From assembly GCF_014635285.1 (NCBI RefSeq), contig NZ_BMCR01000002.1, forward strand, positions 62,001 to 126,000: DNA of 64,000 nucleotides, read 5' to 3'. The position numbers and the translations under genes are program-made. Numbering within the stretch: position 1 is the first letter of the stretch; each line of letters opens with the position of its first letter. This DNA is from Stappia taiwanensis (lineage in GTDB: Bacteria > Pseudomonadota > Alphaproteobacteria > Rhizobiales > Stappiaceae). Below are positions 1 through 8,522 of this stretch, piece by piece. A model generated the notes under the pieces. That model was not told the DNA's origin and ran no database searches. It was given only the letters and a program-made list of their open reading frames with translations.

Positions 1-498
1 TTGCCCGATGGCATGGAAGGCAAGCTGGAGGCAATCGGCGCCGATGTGTCGGCCACCGAGCGCCGGGCGATGCTGGCCGAACGCGACACCGTGGACCGGC
101 TGATCGCCCTCTGGCTGGCCGACCAGGTCGGCGCCCGCTTCACCGGACGAATCTCCGGGGTTGTGAAATCAGGGCTGTTCGTGCGGCTCGACGACAGCGG
201 CGCGGACGGGTTCGTGCCCGCCTCCACCATCGGCGACGACTACTACCACTACGACGAATCGTCGCATTCGATGTCCGGGCGAACCACCGGAGAAACCTTC
301 TCTTTGGGCGACCGGGTCGAGGTCCGGCTTGTCGAGGCCGCCCCCTATGCCGGATCCCTGCGGTTTGAACTTTTGAGCGAAGGCCACTATCACAAACGTA
401 AGAGTGGTGGGGAGCGGTCCCATTCCGGACGACGCAAACATAAGCCGCGCAGCGGCACAGCGGGACGGGACCGAAAATCGAAAGGTCGACGAAGATGA
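1..498 (+). CDS. rnr: Ribonuclease R, C-terminal fragment (5' end outside window)
   Basis: This is the last 165 residues of the 3'-to-5' exoribonuclease RNase R, which degrades structured RNA and takes part in rRNA and mRNA turnover in the cytoplasm. The visible part holds the end of the RNB region (about residues 1-43), then an S1 RNA-binding domain (about 44-125, with GRISGVVKSGLFVRLDDSG and GFVPAST). A strongly basic Lys/Arg/Ser/Gly tail (about 130-165) follows, as is usual for RNase R. The catalytic core lies upstream of the window. Its stop codon overlaps the start of the DUF983 gene in an ATGA arrangement, so the two are translationally coupled. Assignment rests on the S1 domain, the basic tail and the conserved rnr-DUF983-NUDIX-rpmG order of Rhizobiales. 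Confidence 0.9.
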   Translation: MPDGMEGKLEAIGADVSATERRAMLAERDTVDRLIALWLADQVGARFTGRISGVVKSGLFVRLDDSGADGFVPASTIGDDYYHYDESSHSMSGRTTGETFSLGDRVEVRLVEAAPYAGSLRFELLSEGHYHKRKSGGERSHSGRRKHKPRSGTAGRDRKSKGRRR

Positions 499-962
499 CA
501 GTCAGCTACGCCGGAGCAGGGGAGGCGCCCGTCGTTGCCAAGAGCAAGCCGAAGCGCGATGTCGGTCGCGCCATGTGGCTTGGAACCAAGGGGCACTGCC
601 CCAGTTGCGGAACCGGCCGTCTGTTCGGCAAGTATCTGAAGGTCGAACCGGTCTGCGCCACCTGCGGCGAGGAACTGCACCACCACCGGGCCGATGATGC
701 CCCGCCCTATTTCACCATCTTTGTTGTTGGCCACGTCATCCTGCCGATCGCCTTGGCCGTGGAGGTTGCCTTCACCCCGCCCATGTGGGTGCATTTCGCG
801 ATCTGGCTGCCGCTGATCGTCCTGTCGACGCTGGCTGCCCTGCCGCCGATCAAGGGCGCGCTGATCGGCCTGCAATGGGCCAACTACATGCACGGGTTCG
901 ACCCCAACGCCATTGGCGATGACGAGCCTGCCTACGACTTTGGCGGAGACCCGCGACCTTGA
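495..962 (+). CDS. DUF983 family membrane protein
   Basis: A 155-residue protein of unknown function. A zinc-ribbon-like segment with two CxxC pairs (Cys35/Cys38 and Cys54/Cys57) is followed by two hydrophobic segments (roughly 72-94 and 97-118), so it is probably an inner-membrane protein with a metal-binding N-terminal domain. The ATG overlaps the rnr stop and its own TGA overlaps the TTG start of the NUDIX gene, giving a tightly coupled rnr-DUF983-NUDIX unit. DUF983 proteins are common in Alphaproteobacteria next to rnr; no biochemical role is established. Confidence 0.88.
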   Translation: MTVSYAGAGEAPVVAKSKPKRDVGRAMWLGTKGHCPSCGTGRLFGKYLKVEPVCATCGEELHHHRADDAPPYFTIFVVGHVILPIALAVEVAFTPPMWVHFAIWLPLIVLSTLAALPPIKGALIGLQWANYMHGFDPNAIGDDEPAYDFGGDPRP

Positions 963-1708
963 CGACAAAGGAAGACCTGACCCGGCGCCTGACAGCGGCC
1001 GAACGCAACACCAGCGACCCCAACCTGCGCCCGCGCGATGCCTCCACCCTGCTGATCCTCGATCGCAGCGGTGGCGGCGTGCCCCGGGTGCTGATGGGCC
1101 GGCGGCACGAGCGGCACCGGTTCATGCCGGGCATGTTCGTCTTTCCCGGCGGCCGCGTCGACCCCGGCGACAGTCGCGTTCCGGTGCGCGGCACGTTCCA
1201 TCCGGAGGTGGAGCGCAAGTTGCGCCATGAGATGAAGGGGCCGAAGACCGCCGCCCGTGCCCGCGCCTTCGCGGTCGCGGCCGTGCGCGAGACCTATGAG
1301 GAAGCCGGCGTGTTCGTCGCGGGCCAGGCCGAACAACCCTGGGCCGGCAAGGACGATTTCGCCGCGTTTTCCGAGCGCGGCCTCATTCCGGATCTGACGC
1401 CGATGCGCCTTATTGCCCGGGCGATCACCCCGCCGCGCCGGCCGCGGCGCTTCGACACCCGTTTCTTCGCCGTCTTCGCCGATGCCATCGCCGATCAGCT
1501 CAAGGAGGGGACCGGCCCCTCGGGCGAATTGCAGGATGTGCACTGGCTGCCTCTCGACGAGGCAAAGTCGCTGGAGCTGCCGACCATCACGCTGACCATC
1601 ATCGACGAATTGCAGGCGCGCCTGCGCGATGATCCGGACCTGGCGCCGGCAGTGCCCGTGCCGTTTTATCACTGGCGTGGCAAGGGCTTCGTGCGCGAGG
1701 AGATCTGA
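959..1708 (+). CDS. NUDIX hydrolase
   Basis: A 249-residue member of the NUDIX superfamily, which hydrolyses nucleoside diphosphates linked to another moiety. Signatures are FPGGRVDPGD near residue 60 and the catalytic helix RETYEEAGV, with the metal-binding Glu pair, near residue 115. The loop between the Gly-rich strand and the helix is longer than in a minimal Nudix box, as in the coenzyme A-type and NUDT19-like branch. Substrate cannot be told from the sequence. I chose the TTG that overlaps the preceding stop codon, because the frame opens there and MTTKEDLTRRL gives a normal N-terminus. Confidence 0.88.
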   Translation: MTTKEDLTRRLTAAERNTSDPNLRPRDASTLLILDRSGGGVPRVLMGRRHERHRFMPGMFVFPGGRVDPGDSRVPVRGTFHPEVERKLRHEMKGPKTAARARAFAVAAVRETYEEAGVFVAGQAEQPWAGKDDFAAFSERGLIPDLTPMRLIARAITPPRRPRRFDTRFFAVFADAIADQLKEGTGPSGELQDVHWLPLDEAKSLELPTITLTIIDELQARLRDDPDLAPAVPVPFYHWRGKGFVREEI

Positions 1709-1766
1709 TCCTGCGGCGGCGGGACCGGCACGGGCGTTTTCCCGGTGCCTTCCCCACCCTTCCCGC

Positions 1767-1794
1767 TTGACTTTAACGGCGCGAAACGTATGGT
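1767..1794 (+). promoter_or_regulatory. Predicted sigma-70 promoter of rpmG
   Basis: A TTGACT -35 (1767-1772) and a TATGGT -10 (1789-1794) are separated by 16 bp, about 95 bp before the L33 start codon. This would give rpmG its own transcript, apart from the coupled rnr-DUF983-NUDIX genes. It is a motif match only. Confidence 0.5.
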
Positions 1795-1888
1795 GCGCCC
1801 TCAGTTTCCCAAGATCCCCGGTGGAACGTCTTCTCCCAGTTAGCGGAGCCTTGGACGCACGGCCGGAACAAGCTCAAGGACGAAATCG

Positions 1889-2056
1889 ATGGCCAAGGCG
1901 ACCACCATCAAGATCAAGCTTCAGTCGACGGCCGACACCGGCTTTTTCTATGTGACCAAGAAGAACTCCCGCACCATGACCGAGAAAATGGTCAAGCGGA
2001 AGTACGACCCGGTCGCGAAGAAGCACGTCGAGTTCCGCGAAGCGAAGATCAAGTAA
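1889..2056 (+). CDS. rpmG: 50S ribosomal protein L33
   Basis: This 55-residue protein starts [20 protein letters not shown] and ends EFREAKIK, matching bacterial L33 over its full length. It has no cysteines, so it is the zinc-independent (C-minus) form. L33 sits in the large subunit near the tRNA exit site. The gene is monocistronic, with a predicted promoter upstream and an intrinsic terminator about 75 bp downstream. The position after the NUDIX gene is the usual Rhizobiales arrangement. Confidence 0.97.
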   Translation: MAKATTIKIKLQSTADTGFFYVTKKNSRTMTEKMVKRKYDPVAKKHVEFREAKIK

Positions 2057-2131
2057 GCTAGCGCTTGGGCCCGTCCGCCCCGCGCGGACGGATGGCCGGC
2101 GCGAAGCTCTGCCCCTCGACGGGCACGTATC

Positions 2132-2153
2132 AAGGCCCTCCGGGGCCTTTTTT
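2132..2153 (+). terminator. Intrinsic terminator of rpmG
   Basis: AAGGCCC and GGGGCCTT form a short GC-rich stem directly followed by a run of six T. An additional hairpin (CGTCCGC/GCGGACG, about 2073-2091) lies between the stop codon and this terminator. Confidence 0.8.
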
Positions 2154-2579
2154 CGTGGCCTCAGGCTATGCCTCAGCTTGCCGACGCAGGCACGCACGGA
2201 AAGACCGTGACGCGCTCGAAACGCCGCACGTGGGCAAGATCCGGAATAAATCGGTGGGGCGATAGACGACGCGACGACCGGTGACAGCACAGATCATCCG
2301 AGGAGGCCACCCCGATCCACGCCGACACCGGTCAAACCCTACGGTGTCAGGAGATGCGGCGGACCTGAACCTTCCGTAGGGCGCGATGAACCAGACAACC
2401 GCCGTCAGCCGGGCGAGTGACTGGTCCATTCTTCGCATTCTGTGAGAATGCATGCGTCGGAAGGCAGACTAGCGAATCAAACCGTCGAATCAACTCATGC
2501 GAGCGTTTTGTTAAGGGATAATTTACATTTCATGTAAACGAGATGGATAAATAACCTGAGAGTGTTCAAACAGACACAC
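2154..2579. other. Intergenic stretch without a recognisable gene
   Basis: About 425 bases between the rpmG terminator and the 3' end of pleD. Open frames here have no convincing start, codon bias or recognisable family. The right half is unusually AT-rich (2500-2560) and holds a 7-3-7 palindrome (2522-2538) and two GANTC sites (2474 and 2487). I see no tRNA or clear small RNA. Confidence 0.5.
2522..2538. promoter_or_regulatory. Perfect 7-3-7 inverted repeat, operator-like
   Basis: TTTACAT and ATGTAAA are separated by TTC within an AT-rich patch. The symmetry resembles a dimeric regulator site, but there is no recognised gene start nearby: pleD ends 40 bp to the right and runs away from it. 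It could also be part of a weak pleD terminator or belong to an unannotated small RNA. Confidence 0.3.
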
Positions 2580-4007
2580 TCAACCCATGGTTTTCCGCGC
2601 TAAAGGCGGCACGACCGCCTCCTTTCCGATTCTCTTGTCCGCCGCGCCCTCGTCGAGCGCGATTCGGTTGCGCCCGGCGCGTTTCGCGGCATAAAGCGCC
2701 TGGTCCGCGCGCCGGATCAGCGCATCGCCGCCGTCCTTCTCGCCCAGATACTCGGCAACGCCGATGCTTGCCGTAACCGCAATGCCTTCTTCCCCGGTCC
2801 CCGGGGAAAACGGCTTGTCCATGATCACCCGGCGTAACCGCTCGGCCGCGTTGGCGGCATTCTCCGCATTGGTCTCCGGCAGCAGGATGATGAATTCCTC
2901 GCCGCCGAACCGGCAGGCCAGATCAAGGCCCCGGGTGTGCGCGCGCAGCCGGTGGGCAAATTCGCGGATCACCACATCGCCCACGTCATGGCCATGGGTA
3001 TCGTTGATGACCTTGAAGTGGTCGATATCGAGCAGAAGCAGCGCCAGCGGCTCGCCCTGTTCCTCCGCCTGCCGGATCTGGGTCGTCAGGTGCCGCTGCA
3101 GGTAGCGCCGGTTGCACAGGCCGGTCAGCGGATCGGTGATCGCCATGGCGATCGTTTCTTCCACATCGCTCAGGAGCCGGTCATTGCCGACCTTGTGGCG
3201 CACCTGTGCCCGCACCCGCAAAAGGAACTCGGTCTTCTCGATCGGACGGGCGACATGGTCGTTGACGCCCAGTTCAAGCGCGCGGATCACCCGAACCCCA
3301 TCCTGTGGCCCGGTAAGCAGCATGATCGGCACCAGGCGGGTGCGCTCCAGCGCCCGGAGCTGCGAACACAGGCGCAGCGCATCGTAGCCGCCCAGCGCCA
3401 GATCGACGATCAGCGTATCGAAATCTTGCTCGGCCGCACGAATCAGGGCCTGCGGCGCGGAGCTTTCCACCTCCACCCGGAATTCCGGTCGCAGGATCTC
3501 AAGCAGGTGCTCGCGTGTCTGCGGGTTGTCATCGACGAGAAGCAGGGTCTTGCGCCCCTGTTCCGGCTCTTCGAAGCCGGAGCCGCCGCCAAATTGCGAT
3601 CCGGTCAGCGCCCGCATCCGCAATTCGTCCGTGGCTCGCTTCAGGCCGACAAGGTTCTTCACCCGGGCGATCAGCGCCAGGTCGTTCACCGGTTTGGTCA
3701 GAAAGTCGTCGGCACCGGCCCGGAAGCCCTCGATCCGGTCTTCGGCGCGGTCGAGGGCCGTGATCAGGATGACCGGGATATGCGCGGTGCGCCGATTGGC
3801 CTTGAGCCGCCGGCAGACCTCGAACCCGTCGAGCCCCGGCATCATCACATCAAGCAGCACGATGTCGCAGGGCCATTCCTCGACCAGCGCCAGCGCTTCC
3901 TCGCCGCTCGTCGCCGCCTCCACCTCGAAATAGTCGACCGCCAGCCGCGCCTCGAGAAGACGGATATTCGCCTTGACGTCGTCGACGACCAGAACGCGCC
4001 CTGTCAT
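2580..4007 (-). CDS. pleD: PleD-type response regulator / diguanylate cyclase
   Basis: A 475-residue protein with two receiver domains and a C-terminal GGDEF domain, the architecture of Caulobacter PleD, which makes c-di-GMP at the developing pole. Asp53 in the first receiver (LLDVMMPGLD) is the predicted phosphorylation site, with Lys105 in TKP. The second receiver (about 153-270) acts as a dimerisation adaptor in the family. The active site is GGEEF at 368-372, and the allosteric inhibition motif RxxD is present as RGLD at 359-362, so product inhibition is expected. The start codon lies 15 bp after divK on the same strand, so divK-pleD form an operon, as in other Alphaproteobacteria. Confidence 0.97.
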   Translation of the reverse strand: MTGRVLVVDDVKANIRLLEARLAVDYFEVEAATSGEEALALVEEWPCDIVLLDVMMPGLDGFEVCRRLKANRRTAHIPVILITALDRAEDRIEGFRAGADDFLTKPVNDLALIARVKNLVGLKRATDELRMRALTGSQFGGGSGFEEPEQGRKTLLLVDDNPQTREHLLEILRPEFRVEVESSAPQALIRAAEQDFDTLIVDLALGGYDALRLCSQLRALERTRLVPIMLLTGPQDGVRVIRALELGVNDHVARPIEKTEFLLRVRAQVRHKVGNDRLLSDVEETIAMAITDPLTGLCNRRYLQRHLTTQIRQAEEQGEPLALLLLDIDHFKVINDTHGHDVGDVVIREFAHRLRAHTRGLDLACRFGGEEFIILLPETNAENAANAAERLRRVIMDKPFSPGTGEEGIAVTASIGVAEYLGEKDGGDALIRRADQALYAAKRAGRNRIALDEGAADKRIGKEAVVPPLARKTMG

Positions 4008-4022
4008 GCCCCCGACCTGGTT

Positions 4023-4391
4023 TCAGTCGCCCAGATACGAACGAACGGTTTCAAGGAATTTCGCCACGGAGATCGGCTTGGAAATATACGCCTCGCAGCC
4101 ACCCTGACGAATCCGCTCCTCATCCCCCTTCATTGCGAAGGCGGTCACGGCGATCACCGGGATCGTCTTGAGATCGTCGTCTTCCTTGATCCATTTGGTG
4201 ACCTCCAGCCCGGAAACCTCCGGCAACTGGATGTCCATCAGAATCAGGTCCGGGCCATGCGCGCGCGCCAACTCCAGCGCTTCCATGCCGGTGCGGGTTT
4301 GCAGCGTCTGGTAGCCATGCGCTTCCAGCAGATCATGAAACAGCTTCATGTTGAGTTCGTTATCCTCAACAATCAGCACGGTCTTAGCCAT
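4023..4391 (-). CDS. divK: Single-domain response regulator DivK
   Basis: A 122-residue stand-alone receiver domain. The N-terminus [20 protein letters not shown] is close to identical to DivK of Caulobacter and rhizobia. Asp53 (LMDIQLPE) is the phospho-acceptor; the acidic pair is Glu9/Asp10 and the conserved lysine is in SKP. In Caulobacter DivK works with PleC/DivJ and DivL to control CckA-CtrA. The ATG at this position was preferred over a longer reading because the extra 17 residues (Arg/Gly-rich) are not part of the family. It is the first gene of the divK-pleD operon and is divergent from the DUF3572 gene. Confidence 0.96.
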   Translation of the reverse strand: MAKTVLIVEDNELNMKLFHDLLEAHGYQTLQTRTGMEALELARAHGPDLILMDIQLPEVSGLEVTKWIKEDDDLKTIPVIAVTAFAMKGDEERIRQGGCEAYISKPISVAKFLETVRSYLGD

Positions 4392-4545
4392 TGTTCTCGC
4401 CTTCGTCCCCGCGCGTGGCCCAACTCCCTCGCGCCGGATCAATGCCCGCGATCAGCAAGCACGAAGGCGTCACTGGCGTTGGCCCCACTCCCACGTTAGG
4501 TACCATATATCGTAGACGGAATTGGTTTCGGAAAGGCAAACACAA

Positions 4546-4845
4546 ATGATGTCGCAAAAAGAGGCGCGCCTGACCGCCGAAAACGCCGAGGCGCTGGCCG
4601 CCGATGCGCTGGCCTATCTCGCCGGCGATATGGAACATCTCGGTCGTTTCCTCGCTCTTAGCGGAATCGGTCCGGCGGAACTGCGTGAGGCCGCCGAAGA
4701 GCCCGGTTTTCTGGTCGGCGTTTTGGAGTTTTATATGGCACACGAACCCTTGCTTCTTTCTTTCTGCGAGACGCGCGCCATTCGTCCGACCCTTTTTGCC
4801 GCCGCCCGCTTCGCTCTGGACGGAGCCACGCCGCAGGATGGCTGA
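4546..4845 (+). CDS. DUF3572 family protein
   Basis: About 99 residues, mostly helical, with a conserved core (AADALAYLAGD, LGRFLALSGIGP and FLVGVLEFYMAHEP). It matches the alphaproteobacterial DUF3572 family in length and composition. No cysteines or motifs that suggest catalysis are visible, and its function is unknown. Two adjacent ATG codons (4546 and 4549) follow a GGAAAGG ribosome-binding site; I took the first. Its stop overlaps the start of the following HAD gene. In related genomes the gene is regularly found next to divK. Confidence 0.88.
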   Translation: MMSQKEARLTAENAEALAADALAYLAGDMEHLGRFLALSGIGPAELREAAEEPGFLVGVLEFYMAHEPLLLSFCETRAIRPTLFAAARFALDGATPQDG

Positions 4846-5476
4846 GCCGGGCCGCCCCACCGCCGGCCACAGCGCCCGGGCCCTGATCCTGTGCGATGTG
4901 GATGAAGTGGTGCTCAATTTCATCCCCCATTTCGAGGATTACATGGGCCGCTCGGGCCTGCGTTTTGTCAGCCACGAGTACCGCCTGGCCGGCAACATCG
5001 CCGATGACGACGGTCAGCTTCTTGGCGCGGAGGCGATTCCCGCCCTGCTCGCCGGGTTCTTCGATGGCTGGTGCGACAGGCAGACGCCGGTACCCGGCGC
5101 CGCCACCGCCCTTGCCTCCCTGTCCCGCCATGCCGATGTCATGTTCCTGACCAACCTGCCGGGCGCGCAGAATCGCGAGCCCCGCGTCGCGACCCTGCGC
5201 CGGCTGGGCATGGATTTCCCACTTGTCACCAATTCGGGTCCCAAGGGCGATGCCGCCGCGACCCTTGCCGCCGGGCGGACCGGGCCGCTCGTCTTCATCG
5301 ACGACAGCCCGGTGAACATTCGCTCCGTCGCCGCCACGGTGGAAAACTGCATCCTGATCCAGTTCATCGCCGACCAGCGCTTTCGCGATCAGGCGGGCGA
5401 ACTGGCGGAGGCGGATCTGAAAACCGGTGACTGGTCCCGTGCCGAGGCGTATATTCGCCAGCGGATCGCAAGCTGA
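4838..5476 (+). CDS. HAD-superfamily hydrolase-like protein
   Basis: A 212-residue protein with HAD motifs: DVDEVVL at about residue 20 (motif I), FLTNLPG (motif II Thr) near 105, KGDAA (Lys) near 140 and FIDDSPVN (acidic motif IV) near 160. Motif I is DxDE rather than DxDGT, and family members of this kind are poorly characterised, so the substrate is unknown. The ATG overlaps the end of the DUF3572 gene, indicating a two-gene operon. The longer upstream reading of this frame was rejected because it lies inside the DUF3572 gene. Confidence 0.8.
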   Translation: MAEPGRPTAGHSARALILCDVDEVVLNFIPHFEDYMGRSGLRFVSHEYRLAGNIADDDGQLLGAEAIPALLAGFFDGWCDRQTPVPGAATALASLSRHADVMFLTNLPGAQNREPRVATLRRLGMDFPLVTNSGPKGDAAATLAAGRTGPLVFIDDSPVNIRSVAATVENCILIQFIADQRFRDQAGELAEADLKTGDWSRAEAYIRQRIAS

Positions 5477-5561
5477 GGCTTGACGCCGGGACGGGGCCGG
5501 AATGGGGCGCCGAAGGTTTGGCGTCGCACCGGTCCGCCGCCCGGACCGGGACCCAAGGATC

Positions 5562-6902
5562 ATGACACAGCCGCCCGCCCCCGATCAGCCTGACGCCCCG
5601 TCCACAGCGGGTACCGAAGCGAGCCCGGCGCTGTGCCGCGACTGCGGCGCCCGTCAGCCGGCGACGCTGGCGCGCTGCCGAACCTGCGGCAGTCCGCGTC
5701 TGCTGATCCATGAAGAAATCGACAGCCTGTCGATTGCTCATATCGACTGTGATGCCTTCTACGCCTCGGTGGAAAAGCGCGACAACCCGGGGCTGGCCGA
5801 CCGGCCGGTGATCGTCGGCGGCGGACAGCGCGGCGTGGTCTCCACCTGTTGCTATATCGCTCGCATTCACGGGGTGCGTTCCGCAATGCCGATGTTCAAG
5901 GCCCGGCAGGCCTGCCCGGATGCGGTGATCATCAAGCCGGATATGGCGAAATACGCCCGGGTCGGCCACGAGATTCGCGCGCGCATGACCGCGCTCACGC
6001 CCCAGGTGGAGCCGCTGTCGATCGACGAGGCATTTCTTGACCTCACCGGCACCCGGAAGCTGCATCATGCGAGCCCGGCGGAAACCCTTGCCCGCTTCGC
6101 CCGCGAGATCGAGGCGGAGATCGGCATCACCGTCTCCATCGGTCTCGCGCCCAACAAGTTTCTCGCCAAGATCGCCTCGGATCTGGAAAAGCCGCGCGGC
6201 TTTTCCGTCATCGGCGCGGCGGAGGCCGCCCGTTTTCTCGCCGACAAGCCCGTCGGAATGATCTGGGGCGTGGGCAAGGTGTTGCAGGAAAAGCTTGCCC
6301 GCGACGGGCTGACCACCATCGGCCAGTTGCAAGGGCAGGATCCGGTGGTACTGGCCAAACGCTACGGGGCGATGGGCCTTCGCCTCGCCACCCTTGCCCA
6401 TGGCAAGGACGAGCGCCGCGTCTCCCCCGACCGGGAGACCAAGAGCGTCAGCAACGAAACCACCTTCAATGAGGATATTTCCTCACCCGAACGGCTGCGG
6501 GCGGTGCTGCGCCGGCTGAGCGAGGAGGTGTCCCGGCGGCTGAAGGCGGCGGATCTGGCCGGACGCACCGTGTCCCTGAAGCTGAAGACCGCCGACTTCC
6601 GGACGATCACCCGCTCGCGCACCCTCTCCGACCCGACCCAGCTTGCCGACCGGATCTTCCGCGCCGGCGACAGTCTTCTGGCCGGAGAGGCCAATGGCCG
6701 CCGCTTCCGGCTGATCGGCATCGGCGTCAGCGAGTTCAGCGATCCGGCCCAGGCCGATCCCGATGACCTCGTCGATCCGGAGGCCGCCCGCCGCGCCAAG
6801 GCGGAACGGGCGGTCGACGCGCTCAGGGACAAGTTCGGCAAATCGGCGGTGGAGCTGGGGCTCACCCGCGCCGGCGACCGCCGCCGCCAACGCGACCAGT
6901 AG
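5562..6902 (+). CDS. dinB: DNA polymerase IV (Y-family, DinB) with N-terminal zinc ribbon
   Basis: A 446-residue translesion polymerase. The palm starts with [15 protein letters not shown] (catalytic Asp) and continues with [10 protein letters not shown], holding the SIDE carboxylates, and [16 protein letters not shown]. The thumb and little-finger domains follow to the C-terminus. Before the polymerase domain there is a zinc-ribbon-like segment (CRDCG...CRTCG, about residues 26-48), typical of the rhizobial DinB1 branch and absent from E. coli DinB. I chose the MTQPP start; an upstream ATG at 5502 would add 20 Arg-rich residues. It converges with eipB, with 12 bp between the stop codons. I did not find a LexA box. 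Confidence 0.93.
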   Translation: MTQPPAPDQPDAPSTAGTEASPALCRDCGARQPATLARCRTCGSPRLLIHEEIDSLSIAHIDCDAFYASVEKRDNPGLADRPVIVGGGQRGVVSTCCYIARIHGVRSAMPMFKARQACPDAVIIKPDMAKYARVGHEIRARMTALTPQVEPLSIDEAFLDLTGTRKLHHASPAETLARFAREIEAEIGITVSIGLAPNKFLAKIASDLEKPRGFSVIGAAEAARFLADKPVGMIWGVGKVLQEKLARDGLTTIGQLQGQDPVVLAKRYGAMGLRLATLAHGKDERRVSPDRETKSVSNETTFNEDISSPERLRAVLRRLSEEVSRRLKAADLAGRTVSLKLKTADFRTITRSRTLSDPTQLADRIFRAGDSLLAGEANGRRFRLIGIGVSEFSDPAQADPDDLVDPEAARRAKAERAVDALRDKFGKSAVELGLTRAGDRRRQRDQ

Positions 6903-6914
6903 CCCGCCCCGCGT

Positions 6915-7841
6915 TCAGCGGTCGCAGGCGCTTGGGTCGAACGGGGTCAGCTCCACCAGATTGCCGCGCAGCTCCAGATCACCATAGTCGAGCAACAACC
7001 GCCGGCTGATGCCGTTTTCATAAAGCAGAAAGCCCAGTTGATAGACCGGGGTGCGCTCGCCGGTCTGGTTCGCCTGATCATCGAAATAGGCGATGGTCAC
7101 CGGCCAGTGCGGCACGTTGCCGATCTTCGCCACCGCCTCCGCATTGTCGCGTTCGGGCGCGCCGGCGCCCTCGCGGCGAGCACCGATCACCGAGGAGGTG
7201 CCATAGAGCTTGTCGCCGCTCTCCGAGCCGTCGAACACATCGGCGGTGAAGATCACCTCGCCCTTCGCCGCGCTCTCCAGCAGCAGGTTCATGTGCTGGG
7301 TGGGAAACAGCACCGAGGCGGGAAGGTTCACCTTGCGCTCGGCCGGCTTTTGCAACTCGACTTCCGTTGCCGCCTTCTCATGCCGGGCCCGCCCGCGGGT
7401 TTCCTCGCTGAGCTTCTGGTTGATGAAAGTCTTGGACAGAAACTGATAGGCCTTGCCCGCCGGCTCCTCGAAGGAACTGGTCTGCAGATCGGTGATCCGC
7501 ACCTGTCCATTGTCGTCGGCGACCTGGGTGACAAAGCGGAAGGAGACGCTGTAGCCATCGCAGGCGCTGCCGGTCAGCTCATAGACCATGCGCCCGCGCA
7601 CGCCGGACACGCCGGCAGCGCTGGAGGTCTCGGCCAGCGTCACGTCATAGACCGCCCGGTGCGGCTGCAGCCCAGCAAGGGCTTGAGCTTCCCCGCCGCT
7701 CGCGCCCAGCGGCAGGGCCGCCACACCGCAGAGGCTCAGGATCGCCGCCCCCGTCCGTCGGAGCGCCCCGCCGGTCGCTCTGTTCAAAACACGTCTGTCC
7801 AGGGCATGGGCTCCGGGAGTTCCGTCTCGCACGTCATTCAT
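6915..7841 (-). CDS. eipB: Periplasmic envelope-integrity protein, EipB family (DUF1849)
   Basis: A 308-residue secreted protein with an N-terminal export signal (hydrophobic stretch around residues 30-52, ending near GGEAQA). The mature part has DUF1849 landmarks: LQPHRAVYDVTLAET, GRMVYELTG, a Cys in GSACDGYSV and the extreme C-terminal DPSACDR. In Brucella EipB these two cysteines form a disulphide in a beta-spiral periplasmic protein needed for envelope integrity. The first ATG gives a long N-region before the hydrophobic core; a start about 20 codons later is possible. It is monocistronic and convergent with dinB. Confidence 0.88.
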   Translation of the reverse strand: MNDVRDGTPGAHALDRRVLNRATGGALRRTGAAILSLCGVAALPLGASGGEAQALAGLQPHRAVYDVTLAETSSAAGVSGVRGRMVYELTGSACDGYSVSFRFVTQVADDNGQVRITDLQTSSFEEPAGKAYQFLSKTFINQKLSEETRGRARHEKAATEVELQKPAERKVNLPASVLFPTQHMNLLLESAAKGEVIFTADVFDGSESGDKLYGTSSVIGARREGAGAPERDNAEAVAKIGNVPHWPVTIAYFDDQANQTGERTPVYQLGFLLYENGISRRLLLDYGDLELRGNLVELTPFDPSACDR

Positions 7842-8016
7842 TTCATACTCCTCGCCCCAATGCCTTTACCCCCAATACCTTCGCCCATTCTCCCCCATCC
7901 GGCCCGCCGCATCCAGCCCTTGCGGACAGGCCGCCGGCGAATGTTCACCGCTTCGCTTGAAGCGCCCGGCGAATTGCGCCAAGGTCGCCGCCACAACGCG
8001 ATTGAAAGGACTGCAC

Positions 8017-8484
8017 ATGTCGGGACAGATCGAGGCACGCTTGGCCGAACTCGGGGTCACCCTTCCGCAGGCGGCGGCGCCGGCCGCCAACTACCTGCCC
8101 TTCACCCGCAGCAGCAATCAGCTTTTCATCTCCGGCCAGATCCCGATGGGACCGAACGGGCTGGAATTCCAGGGCAAGCTCGGCGACGGCTATGGCGTTG
8201 AAGACGGCCAGCAGGCCGCGCGGCTTTGCGCGATCAACCTGCTCGCCCAGGCCAAGGCCGCGCTTGGCGACCTCGACCGCATCGTCCGGTTGGTGAAGAT
8301 CGTCGGTTTCGTCAATTGCGCGCCCGATTTCGGCGATCAGCCGAAGGTGGTGAACGGCGCCTCGGACTTCTTCGTTGCCGCGCTCGGCGAGGAGAAAGGC
8401 CCGCACGCCCGCTCCGCCGTCGGTGCCGCCTCGCTTCCCTTCGGCGTTGCCGTCGAAGTCGAGGCGATCTTCGAAATCGCCTGA
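8017..8484 (+). CDS. RidA family protein
   Basis: A 155-residue RidA/YjgF-type protein. RidA proteins deaminate reactive enamine/imine intermediates of amino-acid metabolism as soluble trimers. This copy belongs to the longer 150-residue branch that starts with a degenerate N-terminal helix (IEARLAELGVTLP) and carries LFISGQIP, LGDLDRIVRLVKIVGFVN and a C-terminal VEVEAIFEIA strand. The usual catalytic Arg (R105 of E. coli RidA) is not obvious in this branch, so activity is uncertain. The start follows a GAAAGGA site by 6 bp. It is co-directional with the glycerophosphodiesterase gene 38 bp downstream. Confidence 0.85.
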   Translation: MSGQIEARLAELGVTLPQAAAPAANYLPFTRSSNQLFISGQIPMGPNGLEFQGKLGDGYGVEDGQQAARLCAINLLAQAKAALGDLDRIVRLVKIVGFVNCAPDFGDQPKVVNGASDFFVAALGEEKGPHARSAVGAASLPFGVAVEVEAIFEIA

Positions 8485-8522
8485 CACGCCTTCGCTCCCT
8501 TTCAAGGACAGATACCACCGAC

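Noticed and set aside
2166-2453. Possible 95-residue protein on the minus strand after rpmG
   Set aside because: Arg/Ser/Pro-rich, no ribosome-binding site and no recognisable similarity; likely non-coding.
2511-2525. CtrA box TTAA-N7-TTTA near pleD
   Set aside because: One mismatch from the consensus and located after the end of pleD, with no start codon downstream; kept only as a remark in the island finding.
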